A stretch of DNA of 64,000 nt from Nitzschia sp. pyKryTriq1 (GCA_956465555.1 OY101129.1:434001-498000), one strand, 5' to 3'. Counted from the stretch's first letter, positions 20,416 through 31,872 are shown. Notes: generated by a model not told the origin, from the sequence alone. Program-made: numbers and translations.

Positions 20416-21852
20416 TCGCAATGCATGATGCAGGGAAGGAGAAAGTGCTGGCATCTGGCAAATGTTCAGATGCAGCATGTATCAGTAGTAATAGTGCTAG
20501 TAGTGCTGCTAGAAATACTATTAGGTTGTTGGTGCTGTATTTGTAACAAAAGTATCTTAGTATAGATGTTGATGAGCGCTACCGTTATGACCATAGGACT
20601 GTTCTTTTGGGGCGCTTCTATTGGTGCCCGCACCAGGAGAGCAGCATAGGCCCCGCCCAACATTCTTGTTCAAGTTGTATTGGTCGTCCAGCACCACGGT
20701 ATTTGTACCAAGCCTACTACTACTCCCCTGACTCCCCATCGATAGTCTTTGGTGGTTTTCAATTATATTTCCTTCCAGGTGGCACTTGCCTACGAGGGGT
20801 CCAGCCGGCTCCAGCTAGTAGTTATCCGGTTTGCTTTGATATACTACTAACTAACTAACTCACTGATTTATCGTATTAAGTGCTCTACAGTTGGCTGGAG
20901 GAGCGTAACAACAGAGCCTCGGGGCTCTTTGAATTCGGGCTCAGCGGATGGAGCGTATCCACCTCGTTTGCTTCGAATCGAAGTATTGTTACCCGCCGTG
21001 ATATTATCGCACCCGATTTCAATCATGCCCCGTGGAGGTCGTAGATATCGTGGAGAATCCTGAGCAACATAACTATTCTGAGGAGCCCTGCCAATTTGCT
21101 ATGGTAGGAACATTGCACCTCTGGGCGGCCCGGGACTAAGTTGGCTGCTGGGCCACCCATCCCGATCTCCAGTTTTGCTGCCTGGATCGTCGAGGCCGGG
21201 AGGAGGAGCAGAGATCCGGTGAGGGTGGAGGGTGGTCCGTGTTGGAGCAGGATATCCACATGTTGCATTACCATGGTGGTGGAAACACAAATTGTGGTAG
21301 ATTGTCCGTGTGCCGAGGAGCGAGACCAGCAGCTACAGTATCATGAGAATGAGGAGTCGCTACACGACGACTCAGTAGACTAAAAATGATATGTAGTAGT
21401 CGCGGGTTGCCGGGGGATGAGCGATGAGCCGATGAGCGGCGGGATCGATGCGCGGAGGTGTCGCGTCGAGAGCGACGAGGTCGTCGTCGTCGAGAGAGGT
21501 GAGTAGTCTACTCGTACGGTACCAGGTACCTGGTAATACCAGCACTTGTAGTCGTACTCGTACGGGCGGGCGGGATCTTGGATCTTGGATTGGAGGACTC
21601 GTGACTAAAAGTTGGGGTTGGGGTTCATCTCTCACCTCTCACATCTCGCACACCACCGCCGCCATTGTTTCGTATAACACGTTGCGCTGTTTTGGCTTGT
21701 CGCTCGTCGCTCACATCAGGGCATCATTCAACACCGTTGACACTTTCCCTGTCAGTCGCCATTTTACAGTCCATCGGAAGCAGCTACTGCACTACTGGTA
21801 GAATCACATTGCTGGTGGCTGTCATAATAAGCAATCAACGTCGGCAACAACC
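20416..21852. other. Intergenic, no gene seen
   Basis: A short ACTA repeat lies at about 20846-20860, and repeats of GGATCTT lie near 21569. ORFs on both strands around 21100-21640 overlap and have no features. This should hold the promoter of the Mpv17 gene. Confidence 0.4.
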
Positions 21853-22800
21853 ATGTTGCGATGCGGCGGCAGTAGGCTGTCTTCCAAGTGTCCCCTCGTT
21901 CTGCCAGGACGAGGCGGGATGTGGCAAAATAATAACAATAAGTGCCTGCCACCGCTCCATCCTCGCTATCCACGACACACTAAACGCTCGTTCGCTGAAT
22001 TTCAAAGCGGTGGTTCTTCCTTCTCCGGATTGTTTGCCTGGTATTCCAAGCGATTGGACACTCATCCGATTTCCACTAAATGCATTTCTGCCGGATTGAT
22101 TTCCAGCATCGGAAACGTTCTCGCGCAAGGCATTACGTATTGTCAAGAAAAGATTGACCAAGAAAGCGACTCGACCGACGATGACGACAAGAGTTCTTCC
22201 AAGGAAAATAATATCTGGCAAGACTTCTCAGTGGATCCGGCGCAAGTGGGGCGGTTTGCTTTTTTGAATGTGATTTTTGTGGCGCCAGTATTGCATCACT
22301 GGTACAATTTTATCAATCGAGCCTTGCCGGGAAAATCCGCTTGGCGGGTCATTCAACGTACCTTTTGGGATGAATTTGTGTTTAGTCCCCTTTATATTCC
22401 CGTCTTTTTGGCGGGCCTTTGGAAATTGGAGGGAACGAGCTGGCCGAAAATTAAGAATATGATCGTCAAGGAAGTGCCCGGAATCATTGTTGCCGAATGG
22501 GCCTTGTGGGTTCCGACGATGATGGTCACCTTTCGTTACGTACCCGTGAAATTTCAAGTTCTCGTCATAAATTTGGTAGGAGTCGTCTGGCAGACTTTTC
22601 TCAGTTTCATGGCGGCTCATGCGCACGGAACGGCGGAGGAACATACGGAGAAAACCAACGAAGAAGTTTCTTTGTATTTGGAAAGTGTCGTCGGCGCCGA
22701 ATCAGCTCACAAAGGATGTGGTACGAAGCATCAACCGACGGACCACTCCTCACCGACCTCATCTTCCAACGTCAAAGCTACTTCCGCAGGCCCAAAATAG
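21853..22800 (+). CDS. Mpv17/PMP22-family membrane protein
   Basis: The product is 315 residues. After a basic, low-acid N-terminus of about 55 residues that could be a mitochondrial presequence, family features begin at FAWYSKRLDTHPISTKCISAGLISSIGNVLAQ. About four hydrophobic segments follow, ending in the Mpv17 signature near residues 210-255 (WALWVPTMMVTFRYVPVKFQ, then a VGVVWQTFLSF segment). An acidic loop (about 100-115) is inserted after the first segment. Family members form channel-like proteins of the inner mitochondrial or peroxisomal membrane. The last 60 residues are polar and poorly conserved. Organelle assignment is uncertain, because plastid or peroxisome location is also known in plants. 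Confidence 0.85.
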   Translation: MLRCGGSRLSSKCPLVLPGRGGMWQNNNNKCLPPLHPRYPRHTKRSFAEFQSGGSSFSGLFAWYSKRLDTHPISTKCISAGLISSIGNVLAQGITYCQEKIDQESDSTDDDDKSSSKENNIWQDFSVDPAQVGRFAFLNVIFVAPVLHHWYNFINRALPGKSAWRVIQRTFWDEFVFSPLYIPVFLAGLWKLEGTSWPKIKNMIVKEVPGIIVAEWALWVPTMMVTFRYVPVKFQVLVINLVGVVWQTFLSFMAAHAHGTAEEHTEKTNEEVSLYLESVVGAESAHKGCGTKHQPTDHSSPTSSSNVKATSAGPK

Positions 22801-23677
22801 GTTCTATCAGCTTGCCACTGCTGAACCATCTGCTCCTCAGATGAACGGTGATAAGCCAGCCATCAATAAATTAGACACTCGCTCGCGAACTTTTACTATT
22901 GTTTATCGCCACTACTTTGCTCTATAATATTATGATCCCATTATGATCCCTTCTCTGCATCATCCTTTGCGTTCCGCTTGCGCCACTGCTGGTGGCTGCT
23001 GGACTCTTTCGAGAATGAACAAGATACATCGGCGAGTTCTGTTGGCTGTTAATCCAATATGCACCGTGGCAAATTGAGAAATTGAGATGTGACGATATAC
23101 TCGACTAGGAGCTCTAGGAGTGGTGGGTGGTGGCTCTCACTCCAAGCAAACAGTTTGTAGACTACAAAATTAGTGTAGGCCGCCGCCCGCCCTCGGGCAC
23201 GTGAGAAAAAAAGGAGAAATCATCAAATGAATCCAATGAATCAAATTCATTTTTTTGTATGTAGTTGTATGCACATACCAGTACGTACAGTAGTACTGTA
23301 TGTCTGCCTTCTTTCTGAGCGGGCGCGAAAGGCGAAAGCAATGCTGTGGTCTGTCCGGCATGCGGTACCCCTGGATTCCCTGCTATCCCTGCCTCTGTAC
23401 CTGGTACTGTACAAGTACCTGTACCCTCTACCGGTAGTAGAGAGAGGAACAGTAGTTACAGTCGTAATAGTGCGTACAGCAGTACAAGTACGGTACGCAT
23501 GACCATGATGGACCATGGCGACGATTTTGTTGTTATATATTATGCTGAGACAAACCCACTATCGTCCCCTCTCGTCTATACCCTATACCACCGACTTGAT
23601 CCATTTTATTGATAAGTCGACTTGCTCTTCGCTCTACTAGTCAGTCTTACGACGCCATTAATTCACACCAAATCAAA
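22801..23677. other. Intergenic, no gene seen
   Basis: This contains TACCGGTA at 23429-23436 within a stretch dense in GTAC and short inverted repeats (23270-23500). Overlapping ORFs here mirror that repetitive composition on both strands. Confidence 0.4.
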
Positions 23678-24253
23678 ATGTCCGCAACCCCGATACCAAA
23701 GCAGGTGGCAGACTCGTCCTTGGAGTTCCTCATGACAGAGATTTTGCGATACGTGGAAACGTCCACTGCACCCCCGGCAGAAGGTTCGGACCCGACTGAA
23801 GAGCAGGTTGTCTTTGCTAGAGAAATGTCCGCGGCGAAAATGGAACGCATGGGATACAGTGTGGGATATCGGATCTGTGAACGGTTGGCACAAAATCGAA
23901 CCTTCAATGCGTCGGGCAAAGATCCAGCCATGGCGGTGGCAGCGGCGCAGCTCGAGGCTGTCAAATTTCTCTGCAAAGAAATCTGGATGGAAATCTTTCG
24001 GAAACAAATTGACAAACTTCAGACGAATCACCGGGGGGTATTTGTCTTGAAAGATCTGGAGTTACGGTGGCTGACCCGGCTTCCTGCGAATCAAGAGTCG
24101 GCGCGAGTGGCTGCCATTCAACTGCTAGCGTTTCCGTGTGGGATCATTCGAGGTGCTCTTTCCAATCTGGGAATAGTAGCAGTAGTCAGCTGTGACTTTT
24201 TGGCAGACGGACAAAACATGTCCGCTTGCTCATTCAACATCAAAATCAAATAG
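23678..24253 (+). CDS. TRAPPC6: TRAPP complex subunit 6 (TRAPPC6/Trs33, Bet3 family)
   Basis: The product is 191 residues from ATG 23678 (MSATPIPKQVADSS); the frame upstream begins only at TTG. The sequence follows TRAPPC6 closely: MERMGYSVGYRICERL, a VKFLCKEIWMEIFRKQIDKL stretch, TNHRGVFVLKDLELRWLTRL and LAFPCGIIRGALSNLGI. These are Bet3-fold segments. Trs33/TRAPPC6 is a core subunit of TRAPP, which tethers ER- and Golgi-derived vesicles and acts as a guanine-nucleotide exchange factor for Rab1/Ypt1. An insertion of about ten residues (NASGKDPAM) follows the second helix. The length is slightly above the usual 160-170 residues. It converges with the UBA-protein gene, 140 bp away. Confidence 0.92.
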   Translation: MSATPIPKQVADSSLEFLMTEILRYVETSTAPPAEGSDPTEEQVVFAREMSAAKMERMGYSVGYRICERLAQNRTFNASGKDPAMAVAAAQLEAVKFLCKEIWMEIFRKQIDKLQTNHRGVFVLKDLELRWLTRLPANQESARVAAIQLLAFPCGIIRGALSNLGIVAVVSCDFLADGQNMSACSFNIKIK

Positions 24254-24393
24254 ACTAAGAAGCATCAATCAATCAATCAAACTAATGTACGAGGAGTAGA
24301 GTACAATTGTATGCCTCGCAATAAATACGCAGTACTAATATAATAAATACGTACTACTGCAAGATAGATAATGTTGGATGATGACTCATTCAT

Positions 24394-25329
24394 TCAAACT
24401 GCTCGTTTCTTTCCACTACTACTGAGAAGCAACAAAGGATACAAGTCGAAACTGTTGTACATCATGGCCATCATTTCGGGTATGTCATCGCCCAAGTCGG
24501 TGCACGGAAAAATTGCCTCGAGACTCATCCACAACGAATCGAGGGTCGGATGCATTTTGGCATAGGCCGAGTCGACACCTAATTGGGGTCGGGGATGAGA
24601 ATCAATCAACCAGTACGCGCTGCTGGTGTTGGGTCCGCCCAAAGAATGATTGGGAGGAGGAAAGCATATCAAAACGGTCTCGGGTGTCTTGGTAATTAAT
24701 ACTGCCATCCATTCTTGAAGCGGTTGTTCTTGTCGAACGGCCCCCAAAATGGTGTTCAAACCCATGGGGTGATGGGAATCATTGCTCAACAGTCCTTGGC
24801 GGATTCCTCCTGGTAGACTTTGTAGTGGAAAGATACTTTTTGACGAATCCTTTTGCAATACTTCTTCTGCCGAAAGGTGTTCGATATTTGTAGGAGTGAC
24901 TAATGATGATGATGACGATGATGCTTGCTGCTGCACGAGTCGTTGGTAATTCGCGACGCCTTCTGTAATCATTTCTTCCAAAAATTCCGTCGTGACATCT
25001 GGATCATCCTCTTTAAGAAACTTGGTGGCTGCTGTCAAGGCAATACAAGTGCAGGCGGATCGTCCTTGATCGACACTATACTGCGATCGACTACACCGTA
25101 ACAAACCACCATCTGCCTTGGCCGAAAGAGCCGCCGATCGAGGCGGTGGTTCGGCAGCGGCAGCTGCTACTGCGACACCAACACCATTGCCAACACCGCT
25201 TTCTCCTGATAGGATGTAATTGACAGCCATTTCCATGTTCCCGCTAGAGACGGCCAGAGCCTCCTGGGCTTGCTCGACAGAAAACCCCATGGAAGTCAAT
25301 TGAGCGACATCTTGGTCGCTGAAAGTCAT
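24394..25329 (-). CDS. UBA-domain protein with putative cysteine-protease-like region
   Basis: The product is 311 residues. Residues 4-42 form a UBA domain (LTSMGFSVEQAQEAL, then NMEMAVNYIL), which binds ubiquitin. After an Ala-rich linker, residues 80-300 look globular. They contain QGRSACTCIALTAATKFL (Gln88, Cys93, Cys95) and, 150 residues later, a WLIDSHPRP segment (Asp243, His245). A Cys in a Q-G-x-x-x-C setting followed by a hydrophobic-D-S-H segment is what a papain-like deubiquitinase would show, but I cannot assign a named peptidase family and the fit is by eye. If it is right, the protein would be a ubiquitin-directed protease; if not, a ubiquitin adaptor. The start at 25329 places the UBA domain directly at the N-terminus. 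Confidence 0.65.
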   Translation of the reverse strand: MTFSDQDVAQLTSMGFSVEQAQEALAVSSGNMEMAVNYILSGESGVGNGVGVAVAAAAAEPPPRSAALSAKADGGLLRCSRSQYSVDQGRSACTCIALTAATKFLKEDDPDVTTEFLEEMITEGVANYQRLVQQQASSSSSSLVTPTNIEHLSAEEVLQKDSSKSIFPLQSLPGGIRQGLLSNDSHHPMGLNTILGAVRQEQPLQEWMAVLITKTPETVLICFPPPNHSLGGPNTSSAYWLIDSHPRPQLGVDSAYAKMHPTLDSLWMSLEAIFPCTDLGDDIPEMMAMMYNSFDLYPLLLLSSSGKKRAV

Positions 25330-26182
25330 GATATGTTTCGTTGTTGCTGGTGGTGGTGGTGGTGGTGGTATGAGTAGTCTATGCTACCTAATGGAGTGCC
25401 TGACAGTTCCGGTACAGTAAGAGACAACTCAATGGACACCTCTACTAACAAGTAGAGTGAGCAACGGCGTAATAATGGTGCGAAAATGAGAGCGAACAAG
25501 CGAAGCGATGCGACGGTTTTTGTGGTTTTGAGGTTCCCCAATTTGGATCGAATGAGTCTTTTTGATGTTTTTCGCCGCGGGGTCGTTTTATGGGATATGT
25601 TGGTGCTGCAACCAAAGGAAGTGCTGTTTTGCTCTTGAACCAGGGCACGTAGGAAAGATTAAACAAAGCTCCTACCACTGGTGGAATATTCAATAGTCTA
25701 CTAGTAGAGCTAGACTAATAGAGTACTACACGAAAGCAATCGCTTTGGACCATGATCTTCTACCGGTACTGTAGCTAGTAGTAGACTTAAAATAATTGTA
25801 CGATACTATTGTCATACTTTGGTCATACCGGGGTATTCTATTGCCGTCTTCCCTTTTTCATCCACGAGTATGACGTCACTAGGGATTGCGCTAGACCAGT
25901 GTGTGCTCGCTGTCAAAACACGCGACACAAAGCAACAACCGAGAACGAGACAGCAAAATGGCCAATCAATAAAATCAAGAAGCTCTCTGCTGCTGGCGGC
26001 TCGCGAGAGCCACATAACTCTCAACTCTCAACTCCTCCCGAATCCTCCAAATTACTATATGGACCCCGATGCGCAAACAGCTGATGCCATTCGACGGGAC
26101 CATACAAACCACACAGTCCACCGCAGTCACCAAGGCCACCTCTTGACAAGTCTGAAATCATCATAGTTAACAAAATACTAAA
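25330..26182. other. Divergent intergenic region
   Basis: A GGT/ACC repeat at about 25346-25371 lies just upstream of the minus-strand UBA gene. TACCGGTA occurs at 25761-25768. No gene is seen; promoters of both flanking genes are expected here. Confidence 0.4.
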
Positions 26183-26715
26183 ATGTCAGCTGCCGCCCGC
26201 ACCCGCGTTCTGTCCGGTTTTCGCAGATTGAATCGAGCCCGTGTTCAATTGTTCCGAGGGGACGATCATGCCATGACTGTCTCGCACCAACAAATGCGAG
26301 CTGAATTTGAACGTAACAAAAATATTCCTACGTTGGGACCAGAATTTGAAGCCATGGTGGCCGGTATCGATGAAGCAGCAGACATGCTGATACATGAAAT
26401 TATCCGGGGAAATCTCAACGAAGAAACCGGACGATACGGTACGTCGTACATTGTTTTTTGGGAGTCGAAAAGGATTTTGGAAGCAATTCGGCACAGCCGG
26501 ATTCTGTTATCCTATCTTATAGGTCTAATAATACTGCCTCGCTAATGCTATGTTTGTCCGATCTCTGTGAAGAAATGAAAATAAAAAGGGAGCATGTTTC
26601 TGGGTCATCTGATGGAAAAACGAAACCTGAAGTGGAATTGATTACGGATGAGACAGTCAAGCGAATGGAGAACCCTGGGAAAGTTGAAGTTTGCAAATCA
26701 TCTGGAAAGAAGTAG
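26183..26715 (+). CDS. LYR-motif protein, LYRM7/MZM1-like complex III assembly factor (two exons)
   Basis: Exon 1 is 26183-26438; I place exon 2 at 26573-26715 with a 134-nt intron (GTACGT to GTGAAG), giving 132 residues. The first 85 residues match LYRM7/Mzm1: RVLSGFRRLNRARVQLFRGD, an MRAEFERNKNIP segment and a final EETGRYEMKIKREH segment created by the splice. These proteins are mitochondrial-matrix chaperones that stabilise the Rieske iron-sulphur protein before it enters complex III. The LYR tripeptide is replaced by the related FRRLNR start. An alternative acceptor (AG at 26521-26522) would end the protein after GLIILPR, so the 3' exon is less certain than the first. The polar Lys-rich tail is longer than in human LYRM7. 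Confidence 0.75.
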
Positions 26716-28464
26716 GCGACTCCACAGTATCAAACGAAAGAAGAAGAAAGAACGCTACAAGGACATTCGATGGTAGATTGATTTGTTCGAAGAACAGATG
26801 AGCGTTATACTATTCCCTCCTAATCTTTGCTGTGAAGCCGGGTCTGAAACAATTCGCTACAATCCTCATCCCAGAGATCTTTTCAAGAGCTGGTAGAGAA
26901 TTTTATTTCATTCATGGCGCTACAGGTTGATTTTATAATTGGAAATTGCTCGTTCGAAACACTCTTAGTCCCTCCTGTGGTCTCGTCTACTAGGGAAGAA
27001 ACTCCCAGCAAAAACAGAAAATCGCATTGAACCTTCGTGACTCCTTTCCGCAAACTATGGCTGTGGCATGCGGAAACGAAATGCATTGTGAGCCGTATAT
27101 TCTTGGTTGCAGAGCCCTTTTCCTCCAGCCGACGCCCTCGCTCCGTACTCTAGAATGTTTCGTTTCATCAATAACGTGGTTCACAACACGCGTTGGTTGT
27201 CATTACACTTGAGATTCGAGCTCAGCAGGGACCGCGTTCTATCGGTACCATCAACGAAGGAACCATCATCAATCAAGAAGCCACCGGCTAGAAGCTTTGA
27301 CCGACGCAAGTCGTGGATACTTTCATCCCGCTTCTGGTGCCGCCTATTGAAAATTTATCAAACAATGGGTTCCTTTGCCCTATCGATCCACAATAGACCA
27401 CAGTAGTAGATAGATAAATGATGTTACTAGTGGTACTGTAGATCAGATCATCTCTCATATCTCCGTCAAGAGGTTCTATCTACTGTACGTTGTTCTACTA
27501 TGTTCTACCCATGATCATGGTTCTACCGGTATGCGTATGTACCGGTACGGTACCTGCGGTACCGCGTACTACCTCGTACATATTGTACTGTACCCGGGGG
27601 CGGGGGGGGCGTGGTGTTCTTGGTGCGAAAAACGTACAAGTACCGACGTACGTGTCCCGTGCGTGAGGCGTGTGCGTGAGTGATGACCGTTGAAGATCCA
27701 ATTTTTGGTTGGCTCGCGTTCGCGGTTCGCGCTTCTCTGGTTTCTCGCTGCTGGTGGGTGTTCCCCCTGCATGCTGTGCGCGGTGTAATACCGTGCGTGA
27801 AGAACTTTTGCACTTGCGATGGTACAGGTACTGTAGTTTTTATTTAGAGGCGATGGCGATTCCACCTTCGCCGTCGTCCGTGCTGCCCACGCGCATTATG
27901 TACCAGCAGCCAGGAGGCACCAGTATGCCATCATTCTGAGCAATTCTGCCGCCGGAAGTTTTTTATTATAAAAAAAAGGCCTTACACGGTACTGGTACCG
28001 GTAGTGTACCGTACATCATCGTGTGTTGTTGTAAAGTTGCAGTCTTGGTTTTAGTCGTACTTCAAAAGATGGTCTACCTACTGTATGGCCTCGTATGAAA
28101 TCGTGGCTTGTCGTTGTGCGTATCCAAATTGAATGATGCTTCGAATGCATGGAAATCGACCTCAAGCGGTACAGAAGATAGCTGCAACAATAGTAATACA
28201 GTAAGTAGTAACTAAAGCCAGGAGCATATCGTTATATTATACTACCGGCAGTCGACGTAGTATCCCCGCGCTACCAGAGGTCGTGAAGTAGGCTTCACTC
28301 TACTGGAGTAGCTACTCTGGGGAGGCATCAACGAACCCCCCAAAGATACCGTCGTCCACCTCCCATTCCGTCGGAAATAATATTAGACAAAGTCTACATA
28401 GAAGTGTAGAGTAAAAGATTTGTTTGTGGCGTAGGAGTAAAGGATATTTTAAAACATAAAATAT
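26716..28464. other. Long intergenic region, no convincing gene
   Basis: TACCGGTA lies at 27524-27531, 27540-27547 and 27996-28003. There is a G-rich tract at 27593-27612 and a poly-A/T hairpin-like run around 27960-27978. ORFs at 27107-27406 and on the minus strand around 27500-27865 begin without ATG or are composed of GTAC-rich repeats. Confidence 0.4.
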
Positions 28465-29325
28465 TTATGCGTTAACAGCACGCGGTGATGTATTGAATTC
28501 GCCAGAACTGGAGCAGATCTCCATGTTCTTGTCGGAGCAGGGTGCCATGGAAATTTCCATTGGTTCGTTTCCATTAACAGCCTCATAAAGAGCAATGCGA
28601 ATGTCGCGAGTGCTCAAGGCGTCGATGCGAATGGCGTTTGCCATGGTGGATTCAAAAGTGCTCAAGAATACATGATCGGTCGCAACACTTTCGACAGCGT
28701 TCATGAGAGAGGCAAAAGCGATATGGCTGGTGGGCGCTTGGCTGAATTTGTAGTCACATGTTGCCAAGTCTACTTGGAATTGAGTCAATTCCATTACAGT
28801 TTCCTTGGCAGACGAGTCCATCAAGTGCGACGGAACCAAATCGAGCATGTGGCGCACAAAGGCAGATGCCGTTGGAGGGTTAACCCGCCATTGGATAGCT
28901 TTGAGCATTCGGGTTTCCATGTGTTCAACAGCTTCAGCAGAGTGGGCTCCTCGGCTGAGGGTTGATACCAAAGTGGGATCCATTGCCTCGTGTTCGTGGA
29001 TCTTGACGGCTGTGTACAAGGCGGTCATAGCCGCTAATTGATATTGGTTACGGTCGAGAAGGATTTGACGACCGTCAGGAGTTGACATGAAACGATCTAA
29101 GCAATTCAGAGAAACGGCGGCTGTTTCGCGGTTGTAGTTGCAGAAGTCGGCGATATCGTTGCACCACTTTGCCATGACTTGACGACAGTCTTCGTCGACG
29201 GGGGCTTCGTGAAGCGGTGTGGTGGGAAGATAGCTCAGGTAGTCCGCCACTTGGTAGGCATTCTCTTCCTGTCTACGCATGGCCTCCATGGTCTCGAGGG
29301 TAGATTCGACATCGACAGAAGACAT
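28465..29325 (-). CDS. Cyclin (diatom-specific type)
   Basis: The product is 286 residues. A cyclin box spans about residues 45-150: CRQVMAKWCNDIADFCNYN, ETAAVSLNCLDRFMSTPDG, YQLAAMTALYTAVKIHEHEAMD and METRMLKAIQWRVNPPTASAF, followed by a cyclin C-terminal-type helical region (LTQFQVDLATCDYKF). The MAKW motif is the CDK-binding region of the box. The form matches the large dsCYC family of diatoms, members of which respond to phosphate, silicon or light at the G1 stage. No destruction box is evident near the N-terminus; an N-terminal acidic segment precedes the box. Confidence 0.88.
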   Translation of the reverse strand: MSSVDVESTLETMEAMRRQEENAYQVADYLSYLPTTPLHEAPVDEDCRQVMAKWCNDIADFCNYNRETAAVSLNCLDRFMSTPDGRQILLDRNQYQLAAMTALYTAVKIHEHEAMDPTLVSTLSRGAHSAEAVEHMETRMLKAIQWRVNPPTASAFVRHMLDLVPSHLMDSSAKETVMELTQFQVDLATCDYKFSQAPTSHIAFASLMNAVESVATDHVFLSTFESTMANAIRIDALSTRDIRIALYEAVNGNEPMEISMAPCSDKNMEICSSSGEFNTSPRAVNA

Positions 29326-30657
29326 GATGATTGGATTTATTGTATTGAATTATGTTGGACTGTTTGAGAAGTTGTTGTCGAAAAGATTGCAGTTGGATTT
29401 ATGAGAGATAGCGATGACTGCAACTGCGAGAAGAAAAAAGAAAGGTGGAAAGGGAAAGAAGCTGATTCTCCTCTTTCTTCACACGTGGACCAGCTTCCGT
29501 CAATACCGCCTACGTGGTGCTCAGTACGAGTCCTGACGTAGACCCGTGTGGGGACGTCTTAGGCGCTTCTGAAACAGAACTCGGAGAAAGACCGGAGGTG
29601 TTCGATCGTACCAAGTTCCGCCGCCGCGGCGCGTTGATCACACCTATGTACCGTATTATCCTTTCTACAGTACGCAAGCAAGCACTGATTAACTTCTCGT
29701 ACTGAACCGACGATCAACTACATTGAATAAGTTGGCGATGAAAAATGTCGCAGTAGACATGTTGGTCTAATTGTTTTGCTATCGCTCTATCGTTGCGAAT
29801 CAAAGTGACATAATGGGTCGGTTCTTGTGGTCCCATAATGTTGGTCAGAATAGTCATTAGAGCAAAACGCCATTAATTCTTAGAGTTCTTTCTCCCTTTC
29901 GGAGCTAGTTGGGCCTTATCCCGGAATTAGATCACCACGTAAGCAGAACCCTTCAGAACAGAGCCACGACGGCGGTACCGTGTTGGTCATCATCTATCGA
30001 TCTTCGCGGACGTAATCGGAAAACAGCCGTTGGATACTGGCACCCTACTACGGTACCGTGCTACCTACCTGTACGGTACTCGTAGCAGGCAAGCGCCGTG
30101 CCTAGCAAACTACGCACCCCCCCCCCGGCCCACGCACGACGAGAGTTCTTGTGTGTATTGACACCTCATCACAACATGTTCCCATTACTGCAGCACAAAG
30201 CCTGAAAAATACTCCGAAAGCAGGAACAACCAGTTTTCGGCGGTGTGCGTGGTGGCAAACCACATTATTTTATTGCATGCTGCATGATGCATCTTCGAAT
30301 TGAAAGCTTTTGATAAGCCATCGACTTGAGGTTCGGACAATTCAGACCTAGCGCTTTCTTAGTGTTTAGGAACAATGACATTAAATACAAGATATAGACT
30401 CAACACGACCTTTAATTGAGTACGTACAATTCAAAGCTGATTCAATAATTATTATTGGACGGAGGCTGATATGCATGATGAATGATTATAGATAATGTCG
30501 TGCCAAAAAAAGAAGAATGACAGACCGTCACGGTGCTTGGCCTGTAAATCCGTAGTAGACAGCAGTACCAGCGTAGAATGCTACGTAAATTATGTACTGA
30601 ATTTTTAACGACTCAAATGATCAACAAAAAGCTGCCTCTGGACCATCCATTTTCGCA
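29326..30657. other. Intergenic, no gene seen
   Basis: This lies upstream of the minus-strand cyclin gene. A run of C residues sits at about 30117-30127, and GTACGGTACC-type short inverted repeats lie near 30050-30085. No supported gene. Confidence 0.4.
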
Positions 30658-31872
30658 TCAATCGCCGACGCCATTGATCATGATCATCTTCTCCTGTCGC
30701 CTTGATTGCAAGGAAGCAAAAGGAGTACCAGGGAGCTCCTTTGCCAAGGCCTCTTCCCGGTCACGCTGACGTTTTGCTTTCAGCAGTACGGTTGCATCGT
30801 GGGGTCTCTTTGTACCCCTACCGGTAGACTGCAATATATTTGAGATCTCGGCTTGCCGTTCACATTTCATTGGCATCTTATTTGAATGTGACAATCTGTG
30901 TAAGTCGTAAAGGTCGTGAAGGCACGATTCAAGAGCATCGGAGTTGTCAACAGGGACCCCGTACATTGATAGAGTTGGAGCCACTTTTTTTAGAGGCTCC
31001 AGAGTATCGTTATTCCCATCATCATCGTCCGTCGGATTTAGAATCGCGGTGAGCCTTTTATTTCTTGCGTACCGGTAGTCATCCACAAGCTTCTCCATCG
31101 TCCTAGCTAAGAGGATGGGATTCACAGTGTACTCTAGCAGCAAGGGCAGCATCATTTCACGAACACTTTCGACAAGCACAGTGTGCATGTTCTTGGAGGA
31201 TGATTCTGCTTGACTCTGCTCAGATGCTTTGGCGGGGAGGGCCGCGACGTTTGCTTCGGTTGCTGGGGAAATGTTGTTTGAAGTAGCCTTTTCTGGAGAG
31301 ACTACTGCTGCAACACCAGTACTTATAGTAATTGCTTTGATGATGCGGTGCCGGAAGAGTGCCTGCCGACCTCTGAGCTGGGGGAATCTTGGAACGGCCC
31401 GCCTGGCTTGTGGCTTTTCAGCCTTGCTGCCACGAGTCCCTAGTTTGATGAATGTTTCGCGGGGACCAAAATGGGAGACCTCAACTTCATCTTGCAACTG
31501 ATGTTCTTTTAAGAAATTGTACCATTGCTCTTTCGAGCTCTCCATCCGGACGCCCTTGCCTCCCTTGAGCTGAATAAGCCCCACGATTTGGAGGAAGTCG
31601 TTGTAGGCTTTGATCGTCAGGCCCAAAACAGAGAAAAGATATTCTCCTTCAGATATTGTCAACCCCAACCCCACTGTAGTATCCATGGATTTCTCTGGTG
31701 ACTTGGATTGCTCAATGGGCGCCTTGATGGCATACCAATGAGCGTCCGCGTCGGCAGCAACACGAAGAAAGTCCACAAACGCAGCAATAATTACAGAATT
31801 CCCACCCATTTCTGAGGGTGGGACAGGATTTGAGCCCCGTTGCGACCGGGTAGTCCTTCGAGGGGTCTCCAT
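30658..31872 (-). CDS. Hypothetical protein, 404 residues
   Basis: There is no recognised domain. The N-terminus is basic (METPRRTTRSQRG), and residues about 20-130 form a moderately hydrophobic globular-looking region with helices (VIIAAFVDFLRVAADADAHW). A positively charged segment (KAEKPQARRAVPRF) and a Lys/Arg cluster near the C-terminus (TKRPHDATVLLKAKRQRDRE) would suit nuclear import. An acidic DDDDGN stretch lies near residue 285. No signal peptide or membrane segment is seen. Two TACCGGTA palindromes fall inside this coding region. It is divergent from the TPR gene at 32502. Confidence 0.55.
   Translation of the reverse strand: METPRRTTRSQRGSNPVPPSEMGGNSVIIAAFVDFLRVAADADAHWYAIKAPIEQSKSPEKSMDTTVGLGLTISEGEYLFSVLGLTIKAYNDFLQIVGLIQLKGGKGVRMESSKEQWYNFLKEHQLQDEVEVSHFGPRETFIKLGTRGSKAEKPQARRAVPRFPQLRGRQALFRHRIIKAITISTGVAAVVSPEKATSNNISPATEANVAALPAKASEQSQAESSSKNMHTVLVESVREMMLPLLLEYTVNPILLARTMEKLVDDYRYARNKRLTAILNPTDDDDGNNDTLEPLKKVAPTLSMYGVPVDNSDALESCLHDLYDLHRLSHSNKMPMKCERQAEISNILQSTGRGTKRPHDATVLLKAKRQRDREEALAKELPGTPFASLQSRRQEKMIMINGVGD

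Noticed and set aside
27498-27865. Minus-strand ORFs rich in Arg, Thr and Tyr
   Set aside because: They are translations of GTAC/TACCGGTA-rich repeat DNA with no protein-like features.
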